Assembly: GCF_038024875.1 (NCBI RefSeq)
Contig: NZ_CP136136.1
Coordinates: forward strand, 3,472,001-3,536,000
Length of the DNA stretch: 64,000 nt
DNA from: Gordonia rubripertincta
Lineage (GTDB): Bacteria > Actinomycetota > Actinomycetes > Mycobacteriales > Mycobacteriaceae
Reading direction: 5' to 3'
Part shown: positions 9,465-18,138 of the stretch, piece after piece
Layout: the number at the start of each line of letters is the position of its first letter
How positions within the stretch are numbered: the stretch's first letter is position 1
Notes under the pieces: model-generated
Databases searched by the model: none
The model's input: only the letters and a program-made list of their open reading frames with translations
What the model was told of the DNA's origin: nothing
Made by a program: the position numbers and the translations under genes

Positions 9465-9940
9465 CAGAGTGGCTCGACGCCGACGAGCACCGGACCTGGC
9501 GAAGTGTGCTGAGGATGCACGCGCAGCTGACGGCCGCATTGGCGCAGGACCTCCGGACGAATTCTGACTTGTCCATCGCGGACTATGAAGTTCTCGCCAT
9601 CCTCTCTGAAGCGCCGGAGGGCCGTCTGCAGGCGCTCGACTTGCGATGCGAACTCCAGTGGGAGAAAAGTCGGCTGGCGCACCAACTGCGGCGGATGGAG
9701 GAGCGCGGCGTCGTCCGGCGCGAGGCCTGCACAGATGACCGTCGTGCCCAGCTCGTCTGCATCACCGAGAAAGGGCAGACCATTCTCCGCCGCGCGGCGC
9801 CCGCACACGTCGACCGTGTCCGTGAACTGTTTTTCAACGCACTCACGCCGTCGCAATCACTGGCCATGCGACAGGCCGCCGAAGCGGTGCTCGACAATCT
9901 CAGAGCTTTTCGATCTGATGATCCACGGTTGACCAGGTGA
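9461..9940 (+). CDS. MarR-family transcriptional regulator
   Basis: This is a 159-residue MarR protein. A dimerising N-terminal helix leads into a winged helix-turn-helix: LSIADYEVLAILSEAPEG, then LRCELQWEKSRLAHQLRRME as recognition region, and the wing VVRREACTDDRRAQLVCITE with the usual DDRR turn. The start ATG overlaps the end of the LLM gene (ATGA), making it the last cistron of the flavoenzyme operon. Such placement is typical of a ligand-released autorepressor. The twin GTTGA-N4-TCAAC palindromes in the operon promoter are its probable sites. The ligand is unknown, probably the flavoenzyme substrate. Confidence 0.9.
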   Translation: MTEWLDADEHRTWRSVLRMHAQLTAALAQDLRTNSDLSIADYEVLAILSEAPEGRLQALDLRCELQWEKSRLAHQLRRMEERGVVRREACTDDRRAQLVCITEKGQTILRRAAPAHVDRVRELFFNALTPSQSLAMRQAAEAVLDNLRAFRSDDPRLTR

Positions 9941-10011
9941 CCGTGGGCAAGAAGTGCTCCTCGATAGAGTGAGGTGAACCGGACGAGGATGCAGCCTCAG
10001 GAGTCACCGGA

Positions 10012-10761
10012 CTATCCGGGCGTCAACTGCGTGCGGGCCAGCTGCAGGGGTCGGGAGTCGATCCACGTGCCGAGGTCGAAGCGATTCGCCACGAAGCCCT
10101 GGGATACGAGGAAGTCCTGCTGAGCGTCGAGAACCGCAACGGTGTGGTCGGGTAACGAGATGCCGAGATGTGTGGGTATGTCCCGATATCCGAGGGTGAG
10201 TTCGACGGCCGGGGTCTGCAACCGGCGACTGAAGAGATCCACTGTCGACTCCGGGTTGTCGCGGTCCCAGGCCGAGGCCTCGAGCAGGACACGTATGACT
10301 GCCGCGACGTGATCTGGTTGTTCGTCTACAAGGGTGCCGCTGACCGTGAGAAGGTCCGGGTTCCCATTGTTCGCCAGACGCCCCGGGTCGACTTCCTCGG
10401 TTTGTTCGTAGACTCGTCGTGCGCCGGTGATGGCGGCGATCTGTTTGCCCATCGGGCCCTGGGTAGTCACCGCATCGACCTCGCCACGAACCAGAGGCCC
10501 GAGGATGGCGCGCGCGAAACTGTTGCGGTCGTGCAGGTTCCAACGCCGTCGACCTTCGTCGGTGGCGGTCGCGGCGTCAAAGATGCGGTGAACGTCTCCA
10601 TACACCTCGACCAGGTCGACGTCGGCGAGTGTGAGATTCGCAGAGGCGAGGGCCGACTCGTAGACCTTGAAGGTCGACGCTGCCCAGAAATCGATCGACG
10701 CCTCACTTCGCCGTGGAACGAGAAGTCTCCGTCCGGCGAGGTCGGCCGGAGTACGGATCAC
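10012..10761 (-). pseudogene. N-terminally truncated DszB/SsuA-like periplasmic-binding-fold protein
   Basis: The 249-residue frame aligns with the last two thirds of the DszB desulfinase/SsuA-type binding-fold family. TPADLAGRRLLVPRR opens the second lobe, ILGPLVRGEVDAVTTQGP is the mid-lobe helix, and the C-terminal DAQQDFLVSQGFVANRFDLGTWID matches the end of DszB-type proteins. Family members are about 350-370 residues. The missing N-terminal about 110 residues would contain the DszB catalytic Cys and RxGG motif or, in transporters, the signal peptide. The apparent start (GTG, 10761) is just where homology begins, and the sequence beyond it belongs to a truncated cyclase on the other strand. 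It is therefore interpreted as a relic cut by a deletion or recombination rather than a working enzyme. Confidence 0.6.
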
Positions 10762-10769
10762 TGTTCGGA

Positions 10770-11374
10770 ATGCACGTCGGCGACGCCGTCGCCGCTCGAG
10801 CTATAGAGGAGGAGCCGACACTCGGCGGTGAACTCCGCGAAGTTGCAGTGCTGTTCATCGATCTGATCGGTTCGACCTCGCTGTCCCAGACTCACCCGCC
10901 GGATCGAATAGTCGCTCTGCTCAACGACTTCTTCGCTTGCGTGGTCAGTACCGCGGAGCTGCACGACGGATTCGTAAACAAATTCGAGGGGGATGCGGCG
11001 TTGGTGGTGTTCGGGGCGCCGCTGCCTCACGATGGCGCATCCGGAGCCGCGCTGCGGACGGCACGAAGCCTTAGTGTGCCAACATCCAGTTCGACGGTCG
11101 ACTCGACGCGGGCATCGGGGTCTCATACGGCGAGCGCCTGGCTGGCAATGTCGGTGCGGCGAATCGCTTCGAATACACCGTCATCGGCGATCCGGTGAAC
11201 GAAGCGGCCAGGTTGAGCGACCTCGCCAAGGACACGCCGGGAAGAACCATCGCGTCATCGGACGTACTCGACGCAGCGGCCTTGGAAGAGACGCAGCTCT
11301 GGTCCTCGACTGGGTCGATAACTCCGCGCGGGCGTTCTACATCGACACTCATGTCGACTCCGCGCGGCGCGTAG
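10770..11374 (+). pseudogene. Class III adenylate/guanylate cyclase, truncated and frame-shifted
   Basis: Only the cyclase catalytic domain is left. VAVLFIDLIGSTSLS holds the first metal-binding Asp, and VNKFEGDAALVVFGAP holds the substrate Lys and second Asp. After a frame change between about 11072 and 11085 (the first frame runs on into an unnatural Ser/Thr-rich tail) come DAGIGVSYGERLAGNVGAAN, FEYTVIGDPVNEAARLSDLA and a C-terminus ending at the TAG at 11372. The pattern matches membrane-bound mycobacterial cyclases of about 500 residues, so the membrane segments and HAMP domain are missing. Homology starts within about 10 bases of where homology of the divergent DszB-like relic starts, suggesting one event removed both N-termini. 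Confidence 0.7.
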
Positions 11375-11621
11375 CGATGTCTCGTCGGCCACACGCGGAC
11401 ACGATGTTGCTCGGTTCAATCGGCAGCTGCGCCGCCTCTTCGTACACCGGAGGACTCCGCCCCGCTGGCCGGTGGCACATCGTCGCGATCGCCCAGGACC
11501 TGTGGCGACCGACGGGGTAGAAACCAAGCGCGGGGAGGCCAATTGTCATGCAACTGCCATGCGTCATGGGTGCATGGCGAGGCCAACAGACAATGGACCA
11601 CCTGCAAACAGGTCAATTGTG
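11375..11621. other. Intergenic stretch with no supported gene
   Basis: No frame here resembles a protein. The only structure seen is a weak hairpin ACCTG-CAAA-CAGGT (11600-11613), just downstream of the tRNA in its direction of transcription. It is too short to call a terminator with confidence. Confidence 0.4.
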
Positions 11622-11695
11622 TGCCCCCGGTCAGACTCGAACTGACACTGGACGGGTTTTGAATCCGTTGCCTCTGCCAATTGGGCTACGGGGGC
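11622..11695 (-). tRNA. tRNA-Leu (anticodon CAA)
   Basis: The minus strand folds as a 74-nt cloverleaf. The acceptor stem is GCCCCCG/CGGGGGC with discriminator A, the D arm contains AATTGGCAGA, and the anticodon loop TTCAAAA gives CAA. The T arm is GTCAG-TTCGAGT-CTGAC. CCA is not encoded. Two points are unusual: the variable region is only about five bases, whereas bacterial leucine tRNAs normally have a long variable arm, and the base pair closing the anticodon loop is A-C. The gene is divergent from pdtaR. Confidence 0.88.
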
Positions 11696-11795
11696 CAGTG
11701 CGCGGGTTGCCCCGTGCAGGAGCCAACTCTAGATGATCGGCCGACCGGCCCGGCAACCGGTACTCTTCTGTTTCGACGACGGCGTGGAGGAGGGG

Positions 11796-12419
11796 ATGGT
11801 GACAGTGACAGACAGTGCGACCACTACGGCCGGGGAGACCACGAAAACACATCGTGTTCTGGTGGCCGAGGACGACTCGCTGATCCGTATGGATCTGATC
11901 GAGATGCTCCGTGAAGAGGGTTATGACGTCGTGGGGGAGGCTCCGAACGGGCAGGTCGCCGTCGAGCTCACGGAGTCCCTGAACCCCGACCTCGTCATCA
12001 TGGACATCAAGATGCCCATCCGCGACGGTATCGACGCGGCGACGGAGATCGCGGAGAAGCGGTTGGCGCCGGTCGTCATGCTCACCGCGTTCAGTCAGCG
12101 GGACTTCATCGAGAAGGCCCGCGACGCCGGGGCGATGGCCTACCTGGTCAAGCCGTTCACCAAGGCCGACCTCGTGCCGGCCATCGAGGTGGCCGTCAGC
12201 CGCTATCACGAGCTCAAGCTGCTCGAACGTGAGGTCGCGACGATGAACGAGCGGCTGGAGACCCGCAAGCTCGTCGAACGCGCCAAGGGCCTGCTCATGC
12301 AGAAGCAGGGCCTCTCCGAGCCCGAGGCGTTCAAGTGGATCCAGCGTGCCGCGATGGACCGTCGGACCACGATGAAAGCCGTGGCCCAGGTCGTGGTGGA
12401 GACTCTCGGAACACCCTGA
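11796..12419 (+). CDS. pdtaR: PdtaR-type ANTAR response regulator
   Basis: This 207-residue two-domain regulator has a receiver domain first: VLVAEDDSLIRMDLIEML carries the acidic pocket, LVIMDIKMP the phospho-acceptor Asp, and VVMLTAFSQ and AYLVKPF the conserved Thr and Lys. A coiled-coil linker follows, then an ANTAR RNA-binding domain (LVERAKGLLMQKQGLSEPEAFKWIQRAAM). In mycobacteria PdtaR is phosphorylated by PdtaS and acts by antitermination on ethanolamine and lipid-related transcripts. The ATG at 11796 is chosen because GGAGGAGGGG lies immediately before it; a GTG at 11799 or 11805 would have better spacing and cannot be excluded. Confidence 0.95.
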   Translation: MVTVTDSATTTAGETTKTHRVLVAEDDSLIRMDLIEMLREEGYDVVGEAPNGQVAVELTESLNPDLVIMDIKMPIRDGIDAATEIAEKRLAPVVMLTAFSQRDFIEKARDAGAMAYLVKPFTKADLVPAIEVAVSRYHELKLLEREVATMNERLETRKLVERAKGLLMQKQGLSEPEAFKWIQRAAMDRRTTMKAVAQVVVETLGTP

Positions 12420-12586
12420 CCAAGGACAGGTTGATTTGACGCAATGCGTCTGCGCGCAAGTCAGTTTCACTGTCTTTACGCAGGGGCAACAAGATCACGC
12501 TAGCTTTTCTCCAGCGAGGCGCGGTTCAAGCGTCGATCTCGATGCACCGCCTTCGTGTGACAACTCCAATCGCAAGGAGAACATCG

Positions 12587-13953
12587 ATGTCCTTTCGTTC
12601 TTTGACGAGCGGGGCAGTGGTCATGACGGCGGCGGCAGCACTCGTCGTCGCCGGCTGCAGCAGCTCTGACTCTGGTTCCGACGAAGGCTCCGGAGGGTCG
12701 GCCAGCGCGGCCGTTGAGTCCACGCCCGCACCCCCCGGCCTGGGCCTCGCACAGAAGCTGGCCTGTAACCCACCCCAAGGCCACGCCGGGCCCCGCGAGC
12801 ACAGCTCCGCTGAAGATCGGCACGCTGCTCCCCGAGACCGGCTCCCTCGCGTTCCTGGGGCCGCCGATGGTGGCCGGTGTCAACCTGGCCGTCAAGGACA
12901 TCAACGCCGCCGGCGGCGTGCTCGACAAGCCCGTCGAACTGGTCACCGGTGACTCCGGCGACACCACCACCGACACCGCCAACGCCACCGTCGACCGCGA
13001 GCTCAGCGCCGGCACCCAGGTGATCATCGGTGCGGCGTCGTCGTCGGTGTCGCTGAAGGTCATCGACAAGATCGCCAACGCGGGCGCCGTCATGTTCTCG
13101 CCGGCCAACACGTCCGACGAGTTCACCTGCTACCAGGACAAGGGACAGTACTTTCGTACCGCGCCCGCAGATGTCCTTCAGGCGCAGGCGCTTTCGCAGA
13201 CGATGGCCGAGGACGGCGTCCAGCGTGTGTCCATCCTCGCGCTCAACGACCCGTACGGAACGGGCCTGGCCGACAACACCGTTCGCGACCTCGAGGCCGC
13301 CGGTGTGCCCGCCGACCAGATCCAGAAGATCATCTACGACCCGAACGCCCAGTCGTTCAATGCCGAGGTCGACCAGGTGAAGAACTTCAACCCGGACGGC
13401 ATCGCTCTCATCGGCTTCGAGGAGAGCGCCAAGATCCTCACCCGTATGCACGAGGTGGGCATCGGACCGAGCGACGGCAAGCTCGTCTACGGCGTAGACG
13501 GCAACATGGGTAACGCACTCGGTGAATCGGTCGGTTCCGGCCTGCTCAAGGGCATGAAGGGCACGACTCCGCTCACCCCAGACCAGCGGTGAGTTCCAGT
13601 CCGCGCTGAAAGATCTCGATCCCAAGCTGATCGACTTCAACTACTCGGGCGAGAGCTACGACGGCGCGGTGCTGAGTGCGCTCGCCGCGACCGCAGCCAA
13701 GTCGACCGACGGCCGCACGATCGCCGCCAACATCATCGGCGTCACCAACGGCGACGAGAACTGCGACTCGTACCAGGCGTGCCTGGATGCGCTGAAGAGC
13801 GGCAAGACGATCGCCTACGTCGGCAAGACCGGCAACTTGGCGTTCAACGCCGCCGGTGAGCCCAGCGTCGGCTCGTATGGTGTCCTCGAGTTCGACGGGG
13901 ACAACAAGCTGCTGACCCCGACCCGCAAGTACGTGTCGGTGGCCGCACAGTAG
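12587..13953 (+). CDS. livJ: Branched-chain amino acid/amide ABC transporter substrate-binding lipoprotein (two frame breaks)
   Basis: The start is ATG 12587 with AAGGAG eight bases upstream. The N-terminus is a lipoprotein signal (SLTSGAVVMTAAAALVVAGC) with the lipobox cysteine followed by a Ser/Gly-rich linker. The mature part, from PLKIGTLLPETGSLAFLGPP, is a LivJ/AmiC-type binding fold with INAAGGV, LNDPYGTGLADN and a C-terminal FDGDNKLLTPTRKYV. Two C4 runs break the frame: 12773-12776 and 13576-13579. Removing one C from each gives continuous text (ACNPPKATPGPAS and TPLTQTSGEFQSALKDL), so a single gene of about 450 codons is likely. It converges with livF and should feed the LivHMGF permease encoded on the opposite strand. 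Confidence 0.85.
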
Positions 13954-13965
13954 TCACACAAGACC

Positions 13966-13997
13966 AGGGACCCTCGGCTCACGAGCCGAGGGTCCCT
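13966..13997 (+). terminator. Stem-loop terminator after livJ
   Basis: A perfect 14-bp inverted repeat, AGGGACCCTCGGCT (13966-13979) and AGCCGAGGGTCCCT (13984-13997), has a four-base loop and begins 12 bases after the livJ stop. There is no U-tract. It lies between convergent genes and could act in both directions. Confidence 0.8.
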
Positions 13998-14073
13998 GCG
14001 GTTGTCCGCCCACGAAATCCGTTGCCGCGCACCGTCCCCGTGTGAGCGGAAACGGATCGCGTGATCGAGACTA

Positions 14074-15205
14074 GTGTCCTGAGTCATTAATTTCCGTTCG
14101 GTTGTTAGGCTAGGGAATGGCAACCCGGGGTCCGCGAGCAGTGGATAGTGTTCTGACTGATGACGAGCGCCGTGAGCTCGAAGGGTGGGCGCGTCGGCGA
14201 ACGACGGCCTCGGGTTTGGCGATGCGCTCACGAATCGTTCTCGCCGCCGCTGATGGCGGTTCGAATACTGAAGTGGCACAACGACTCGGCCTCAACCGAG
14301 GTACCGTGCGGCGCTGGCGAGGCCGGTTCGTCGAGCACCGCTGCGAGGGGTTGCTCGACGAACCCCGGCCTGGGCGACCTCGCACCGTCGACGACGAGCA
14401 GATCAAAAACTTGATCACCGCGACTCTCGAGACCACTCCGACGAATGCGACACACTGGTCGACGCGGGCGATGGCCGAGCATCTCGACATGTCACAGTCA
14501 ACCGTGTCGCGTGTATGGAGAGCGTTCGGATTGGCTCCACACAAACAGGATTCGTGGAAGCTGTCGAAAGATCCCATGTTCACCGAGAAGGTCCGCGACG
14601 TCGTCGGGCTCTACATGAACCCACCCGAACGTGCCCTGGTGCTCTGCGTTGACGAGAAGACCCAGATCCAAGCGCTCGATCGCACCCAGCCGATCTTTCC
14701 CATGCTCCCGGGCACCCCGCAACGGGCCAGCCACGACTACGTGCGCAACGGCACCTCCAGCCTGTACGCGGCGTTGGACATCGCGTCGGGCAAAGTCATC
14801 GGTTCGCTTCACTCACGGCATCGCGCAACGGAATTCATCGGATTCCTCCGCAAGATCGACGCCGAGGTACCCGACGAGCTCGACGTCCACCTGGTCATGG
14901 ACAATGCCTCCACCCACAAGACACCCGCGGTCAAGCGATGGCTGACCGCGCACCCGCGGTTTGTTGTCCACTTCACTCCCACCAGCTCATCCTGGATGAA
15001 CCTCGTCGAACGCTGGTTCGCCGAACTGACCACCAAGAAACTCCAACGCTCCACCCATCGCACCGTACGAGCACTCAATGCCGACATCAGAGCGTGGATC
15101 GAGACCTGGAACGACAACCCCCGCCCCTACGTGTGGGTCAAGACCGCTGACCAGATCCTCGACTCCATCGCCCACTACTGCACACGAATTAATGACTCAG
15201 GACAC
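14074..15205 (+). mobile_element. IS630-family insertion sequence
   Basis: The element is 1,132 bp. Perfect 19-bp terminal inverted repeats, GTGTCCTGAGTCATTAATT, lie at 14074-14092 and (complement) 15187-15205, flanked on both sides by the dinucleotide TA (14072-14073, 15206-15207), the target duplication expected for IS630/Tc1-mariner elements. One intact transposase gene fills it. The insertion sits between convergent livJ and livF at the livF stop codon. Perfect repeats and an intact transposase suggest a recent, possibly active copy. Confidence 0.95.
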
Positions 15206-15208
15206 TAG
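14117..15208 (+). CDS. IS630-family DDE transposase
   Basis: This 363-residue transposase begins with a helix-turn-helix pair (RLGLNRGTVRRWRGRFVEH and MAEHLDMSQSTVSRVWRAFG). The DDE catalytic core follows: Asp in LVLCVDEKTQ (about residue 179), Asp in VHLVMDNASTHK (about 261) and Glu in SWMNLVERWFAEL (about 298), the normal spacing for the IS630 group. The coding frame runs to the very end of the right terminal repeat. The stop codon TAG (15206-15208) is made from the TA target duplication plus the next host base, so the element carries no stop of its own. Confidence 0.95.
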   Translation: MATRGPRAVDSVLTDDERRELEGWARRRTTASGLAMRSRIVLAAADGGSNTEVAQRLGLNRGTVRRWRGRFVEHRCEGLLDEPRPGRPRTVDDEQIKNLITATLETTPTNATHWSTRAMAEHLDMSQSTVSRVWRAFGLAPHKQDSWKLSKDPMFTEKVRDVVGLYMNPPERALVLCVDEKTQIQALDRTQPIFPMLPGTPQRASHDYVRNGTSSLYAALDIASGKVIGSLHSRHRATEFIGFLRKIDAEVPDELDVHLVMDNASTHKTPAVKRWLTAHPRFVVHFTPTSSSWMNLVERWFAELTTKKLQRSTHRTVRALNADIRAWIETWNDNPRPYVWVKTADQILDSIAHYCTRINDSGH

Positions 15209-16020
15209 GTCTTCTTCTCCGAGCTGCCGGCCAGTGTGCCCAGGTAGAGCTCGATGATCTTGGGGTCCTTCGCCAGGTTGCTACCGGTGTCGGTGTAGGC
15301 GTTGCGACCCTGGTCGAGAACGTAACCGCGGTCGCAGATCTGGAGGCAGCGGCGGGCGTTCTGCTCGACCATGATGATCGAGACGCCGGTCGCGTTGATC
15401 GCCTTGCAGCGGATGAACACCTCGTCCTGGAACATGGGGGACAGGCCTGCCGACGGCTCATCGAGCAGCAAGACCGCCGGGTCCATCATCAGGGCCCGGC
15501 CCATCGCGACCATCTGCCGTTCCCCGCCGGACAGCGCGCCCGCCTTGATCTTCCGACGCTCAGACAAGAGTGGGAACAGCTCCGAGACGAACTCGAACCG
15601 CTTGGCGAAGGTCTTCGGGCGCAGGTACACGCCCATCTCGAGGTTCTCCTCGATCGTCAACGCCGGGAACACGTTCTGCGTCTGCGGGACGTATCCGACA
15701 CCCTTGTCGACGAGAACGTGTGCCTTGGCCGAGGTGATGTCGTCGCCGCGCAGGGTGACCGAGCCCTTACGTACCGGGATCAGCCCGAACAGGGTTTTGA
15801 GCAGCGTCGACTTACCGGCGCCGTTCGGCCCGATGATGCCCACGATCTCCCCGTCGTTCAGGAAGAAGTTGCACTCCTCGAGGATGTTGATCCCGGGAAG
15901 GTAACCGGCCGTGATGTCGTCGGCCCGCATCAGTGCGTTCGTGGCAAGTTTGCGGTGTTCGTCGGGAGTGGCCGCGAGCTGAGCCGGCGTCAGCGAGCCG
16001 CCGTTCGATGCCAAGCTCAT
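15205..16020 (-). CDS. livF: Branched-chain amino acid ABC transporter ATP-binding protein LivF
   Basis: This is a 271-residue ABC ATPase of the LivF class. It has Walker A IIGPNGAGKSTLLKTLFGL, the Q-loop in YVPQTQNVFPALTIEENL, signature LSGGERQM, Walker B VLLLDEPSAGLSP and the switch-His region replaced by the MVEQN form usual in LivF. The ATG at 16020 overlaps the livG stop by one base (TGATG). The stop TAG is at 15205-15207, where the IS630 element is joined: the target TA plus the terminal C of the element re-create the stop. The protein pairs with LivG to power LivHM import. Confidence 0.93.
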   Translation of the reverse strand: MSLASNGGSLTPAQLAATPDEHRKLATNALMRADDITAGYLPGINILEECNFFLNDGEIVGIIGPNGAGKSTLLKTLFGLIPVRKGSVTLRGDDITSAKAHVLVDKGVGYVPQTQNVFPALTIEENLEMGVYLRPKTFAKRFEFVSELFPLLSERRKIKAGALSGGERQMVAMGRALMMDPAVLLLDEPSAGLSPMFQDEVFIRCKAINATGVSIIMVEQNARRCLQICDRGYVLDQGRNAYTDTGSNLAKDPKIIELYLGTLAGSSEKKT

Positions 16021-17153
16021 CACTCGGTCTCCTTCTTGTCTGTTCCGACCCTGCCCGGGTCGACGGGCGGCAACTCGACCGGCTCGGAGAGGTCGCCACC
16101 TTCTTCGAGAGTGGCCTCGATGGCTGCCCCGACCTGTTCGGCGAGCACCGCGGTCGCACCGACGGGTTGACCCTGGTCGTCGAACTCCAGTGCCTGATCG
16201 TGGTGTCCGCCGAGGTATGCGTCGACGACGGCATCGTTGTCGCCCAGGCGATCCGGCAGGGATTCGGCGATGATCTGGCCCTGGGCCATCACCACCACCC
16301 AGTCGCTGATGTCGCGGATGACGTCCATGTCGTGTTCGACGAAGACCACGGTCACACCTTCGTCGCGCAGCGACTTGATGTGTTCGAGCAGGCTTTGCGT
16401 GAGGGCCGGGTTCACCCCCGCCATCGGCTCGTCGAGCATCACGATCTCGGGATCGGTCATCAGCGCGCGTGCCATCTCCAGCAGCTTGCGCTGACCACCG
16501 GACAGCGAACCGGCGAAGTCGTCGGCCTTGGCGTCGAGCTTGAACCGCCGCAGCAGTTCGTGTGCGCGCTCGGTGATCTCGGCTTCCTGTTTGCGCCAGG
16601 TCCACGGGGCGAGGGCGGCGAGGAAGTGCTCGCCGCGCTGGCCGGTGGCGCCGAGCTTCACGTTGTCGAGCACCGACATCTTCGACAGCGCCTTGGTCAG
16701 CTGGAAGGTGCGGACCATGCCGCGGCGTGCGACCTGGTGCGGGACCATCCGGCCGAGGGATTCGCCGTTCAGTGACCACGTACCGGAATCGGGCTTGTCG
16801 AAACCGGTGATCAGGTTGAAGAACGTGGTCTTTCCGGCGCCGTTGGGACCGATGAGGCCGGTGATGGCGCCGCGCTGCACCTCGAGGTGATCGACCTGGA
16901 CCGCTTTGATGCCGCCGAAGGTGCGGGAGATGTTGTCCACCACGATGATCGGGTCGGGCTTTCCCGATCCCGGTTCGGGTGACACCTCCGCGAACAGTCG
17001 CGAGCGCTCGGGCGCCGACAGTGTCGTGAGATCGCGACGCGTCGCCCGTGTGGCGGCGACGTCGGGATCGGTCTCGTCGACGACGATCCCGGCGTCGCCC
17101 ACCGGCGTCGAGGGCTCGTCGTCGTGTGCCGAATGGCGTCCGTCATCAGGCAT
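16020..17153 (-). CDS. livG: Branched-chain amino acid ABC transporter ATP-binding protein LivG
   Basis: This is a 377-residue ABC ATPase. The catalytic domain shows Walker A LIGPNGAGKTTFFNLITGF, signature LSGGQRKLLEMARAL, Walker B IVMLDEPMAGVNP and the switch histidine in VVFVEHDM. It is longer than the usual about 255 residues: about 70 extra acidic and charged residues at the N-terminus and an acidic C-terminal tail of about 60. Both extensions are seen directly; their function is unknown. The start overlaps the end of livM by eight bases and the stop overlaps livF by one, so livHMGF is one operon. Confidence 0.92.
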   Translation of the reverse strand: MPDDGRHSAHDDEPSTPVGDAGIVVDETDPDVAATRATRRDLTTLSAPERSRLFAEVSPEPGSGKPDPIIVVDNISRTFGGIKAVQVDHLEVQRGAITGLIGPNGAGKTTFFNLITGFDKPDSGTWSLNGESLGRMVPHQVARRGMVRTFQLTKALSKMSVLDNVKLGATGQRGEHFLAALAPWTWRKQEAEITERAHELLRRFKLDAKADDFAGSLSGGQRKLLEMARALMTDPEIVMLDEPMAGVNPALTQSLLEHIKSLRDEGVTVVFVEHDMDVIRDISDWVVVMAQGQIIAESLPDRLGDNDAVVDAYLGGHHDQALEFDDQGQPVGATAVLAEQVGAAIEATLEEGGDLSEPVELPPVDPGRVGTDKKETE

Positions 17154-18135
17154 CGAGCTGCACCTCCCGCTTGTTGCCGAGGAGTCCCTGTGGTCGGAAC
17201 ACCATCATCAGGATGATCGCCAGACCCAGCAGCACGTAGCGGATCGCGCCGACCTGCTGCGCCGAGAGGTCCAGCATCGGGTTGTCGCCGGACGTGGCCT
17301 GGCGCAGCAGTGCGTCGGGGATGGCCAGCAGGAACCAGAACAGCATCGCGCCGAGGACCGGTCCGAACACCGTCGCCGCACCACCGAGAATGAGTGCGCC
17401 GTAGGCGAAGAAGGTCTGGGCGGTGGAGTAGAAGTCCGGGTTGATCGACTGCGTCGCGAGGGCGTTGAACACGCCCGCGAGGCCGCCGATACAGCCACCG
17501 AGGATGAGTGCCTGCATCTTGAAGGAATAGGCGTTCTTGCCGAGCGATCGGGCGGCGTCCTCGTCCTCGCGCACCGCCTTCAGCACGCGACCCCAGGGGG
17601 AGTGGACGAGCAGGTAGACCATGAGGCACAGGAGCAGGACGACGGACCAGCCCACCACCATCGACCACAGGTCGCCGCCGAGGAACTTGACCCCGAAGAA
17701 CGAGTACTGCTTGCCGTTGTCGAACGGGCTGATCGAGAAGAACCCGCTCGCGTAGCCGTAGATCCCGTTGGTGGAGTGGGTGAAATCGTCCGACGACGTC
17801 GACCGGAACACCAGGCGGAGGATCTCCGACGCGGCGATGGTGACGATCGCCAGATAGTCCGCTCGCAGACGAAGTGTCGGGATGCCGAGGACCACCGCGA
17901 GCATGCCGGCTGCGGCGATACCCACGATGGCGCCGAGCCAGAGCGGCTGGTCGTAGTTGACGGCCATGATGCCCACGCCGTATCCGCCGAGGAGGGCGAA
18001 GGCGATCTGGCCGAAGTTGAGCAGCCCGGCATAGCCGAAGTGCAGGTTGAGGCCGATGGCCAGTAGAGCGTAGAAGATCGCCGACGGGCCGATGAGCTGT
18101 GCGAAGGCAATCTGTAGCGCTGAGATGATGTCCAT
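17146..18135 (-). CDS. livM: Branched-chain amino acid ABC transporter permease LivM
   Basis: This 329-residue polytopic membrane protein has the LivM pattern FYALLAIGLNLHFGYAGLLNFGQIAF near the N-terminus (shared LivH/LivM fold). The cytoplasmic coupling segment is WGRVLKAVREDEDAARSLGKN, and GGCIGGLAGVFNALATQSINP and GGAATVFGPVLGAMLFW lie in later membrane helices. It ends in the typical RPQGLLGNKREV. It forms the translocation channel with LivH. Three bases separate it from livH, and it overlaps livG. Confidence 0.92.
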   Translation of the reverse strand: MDIISALQIAFAQLIGPSAIFYALLAIGLNLHFGYAGLLNFGQIAFALLGGYGVGIMAVNYDQPLWLGAIVGIAAAGMLAVVLGIPTLRLRADYLAIVTIAASEILRLVFRSTSSDDFTHSTNGIYGYASGFFSISPFDNGKQYSFFGVKFLGGDLWSMVVGWSVVLLLCLMVYLLVHSPWGRVLKAVREDEDAARSLGKNAYSFKMQALILGGCIGGLAGVFNALATQSINPDFYSTAQTFFAYGALILGGAATVFGPVLGAMLFWFLLAIPDALLRQATSGDNPMLDLSAQQVGAIRYVLLGLAIILMMVFRPQGLLGNKREVQLDA

Positions 18136-18138
18136 GGG

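Noticed and set aside
13954..14071. Small gene between livJ and the IS element
   Set aside because: The stretch is filled by the terminator hairpin and the IS target flank; no start-stop frame of useful length.
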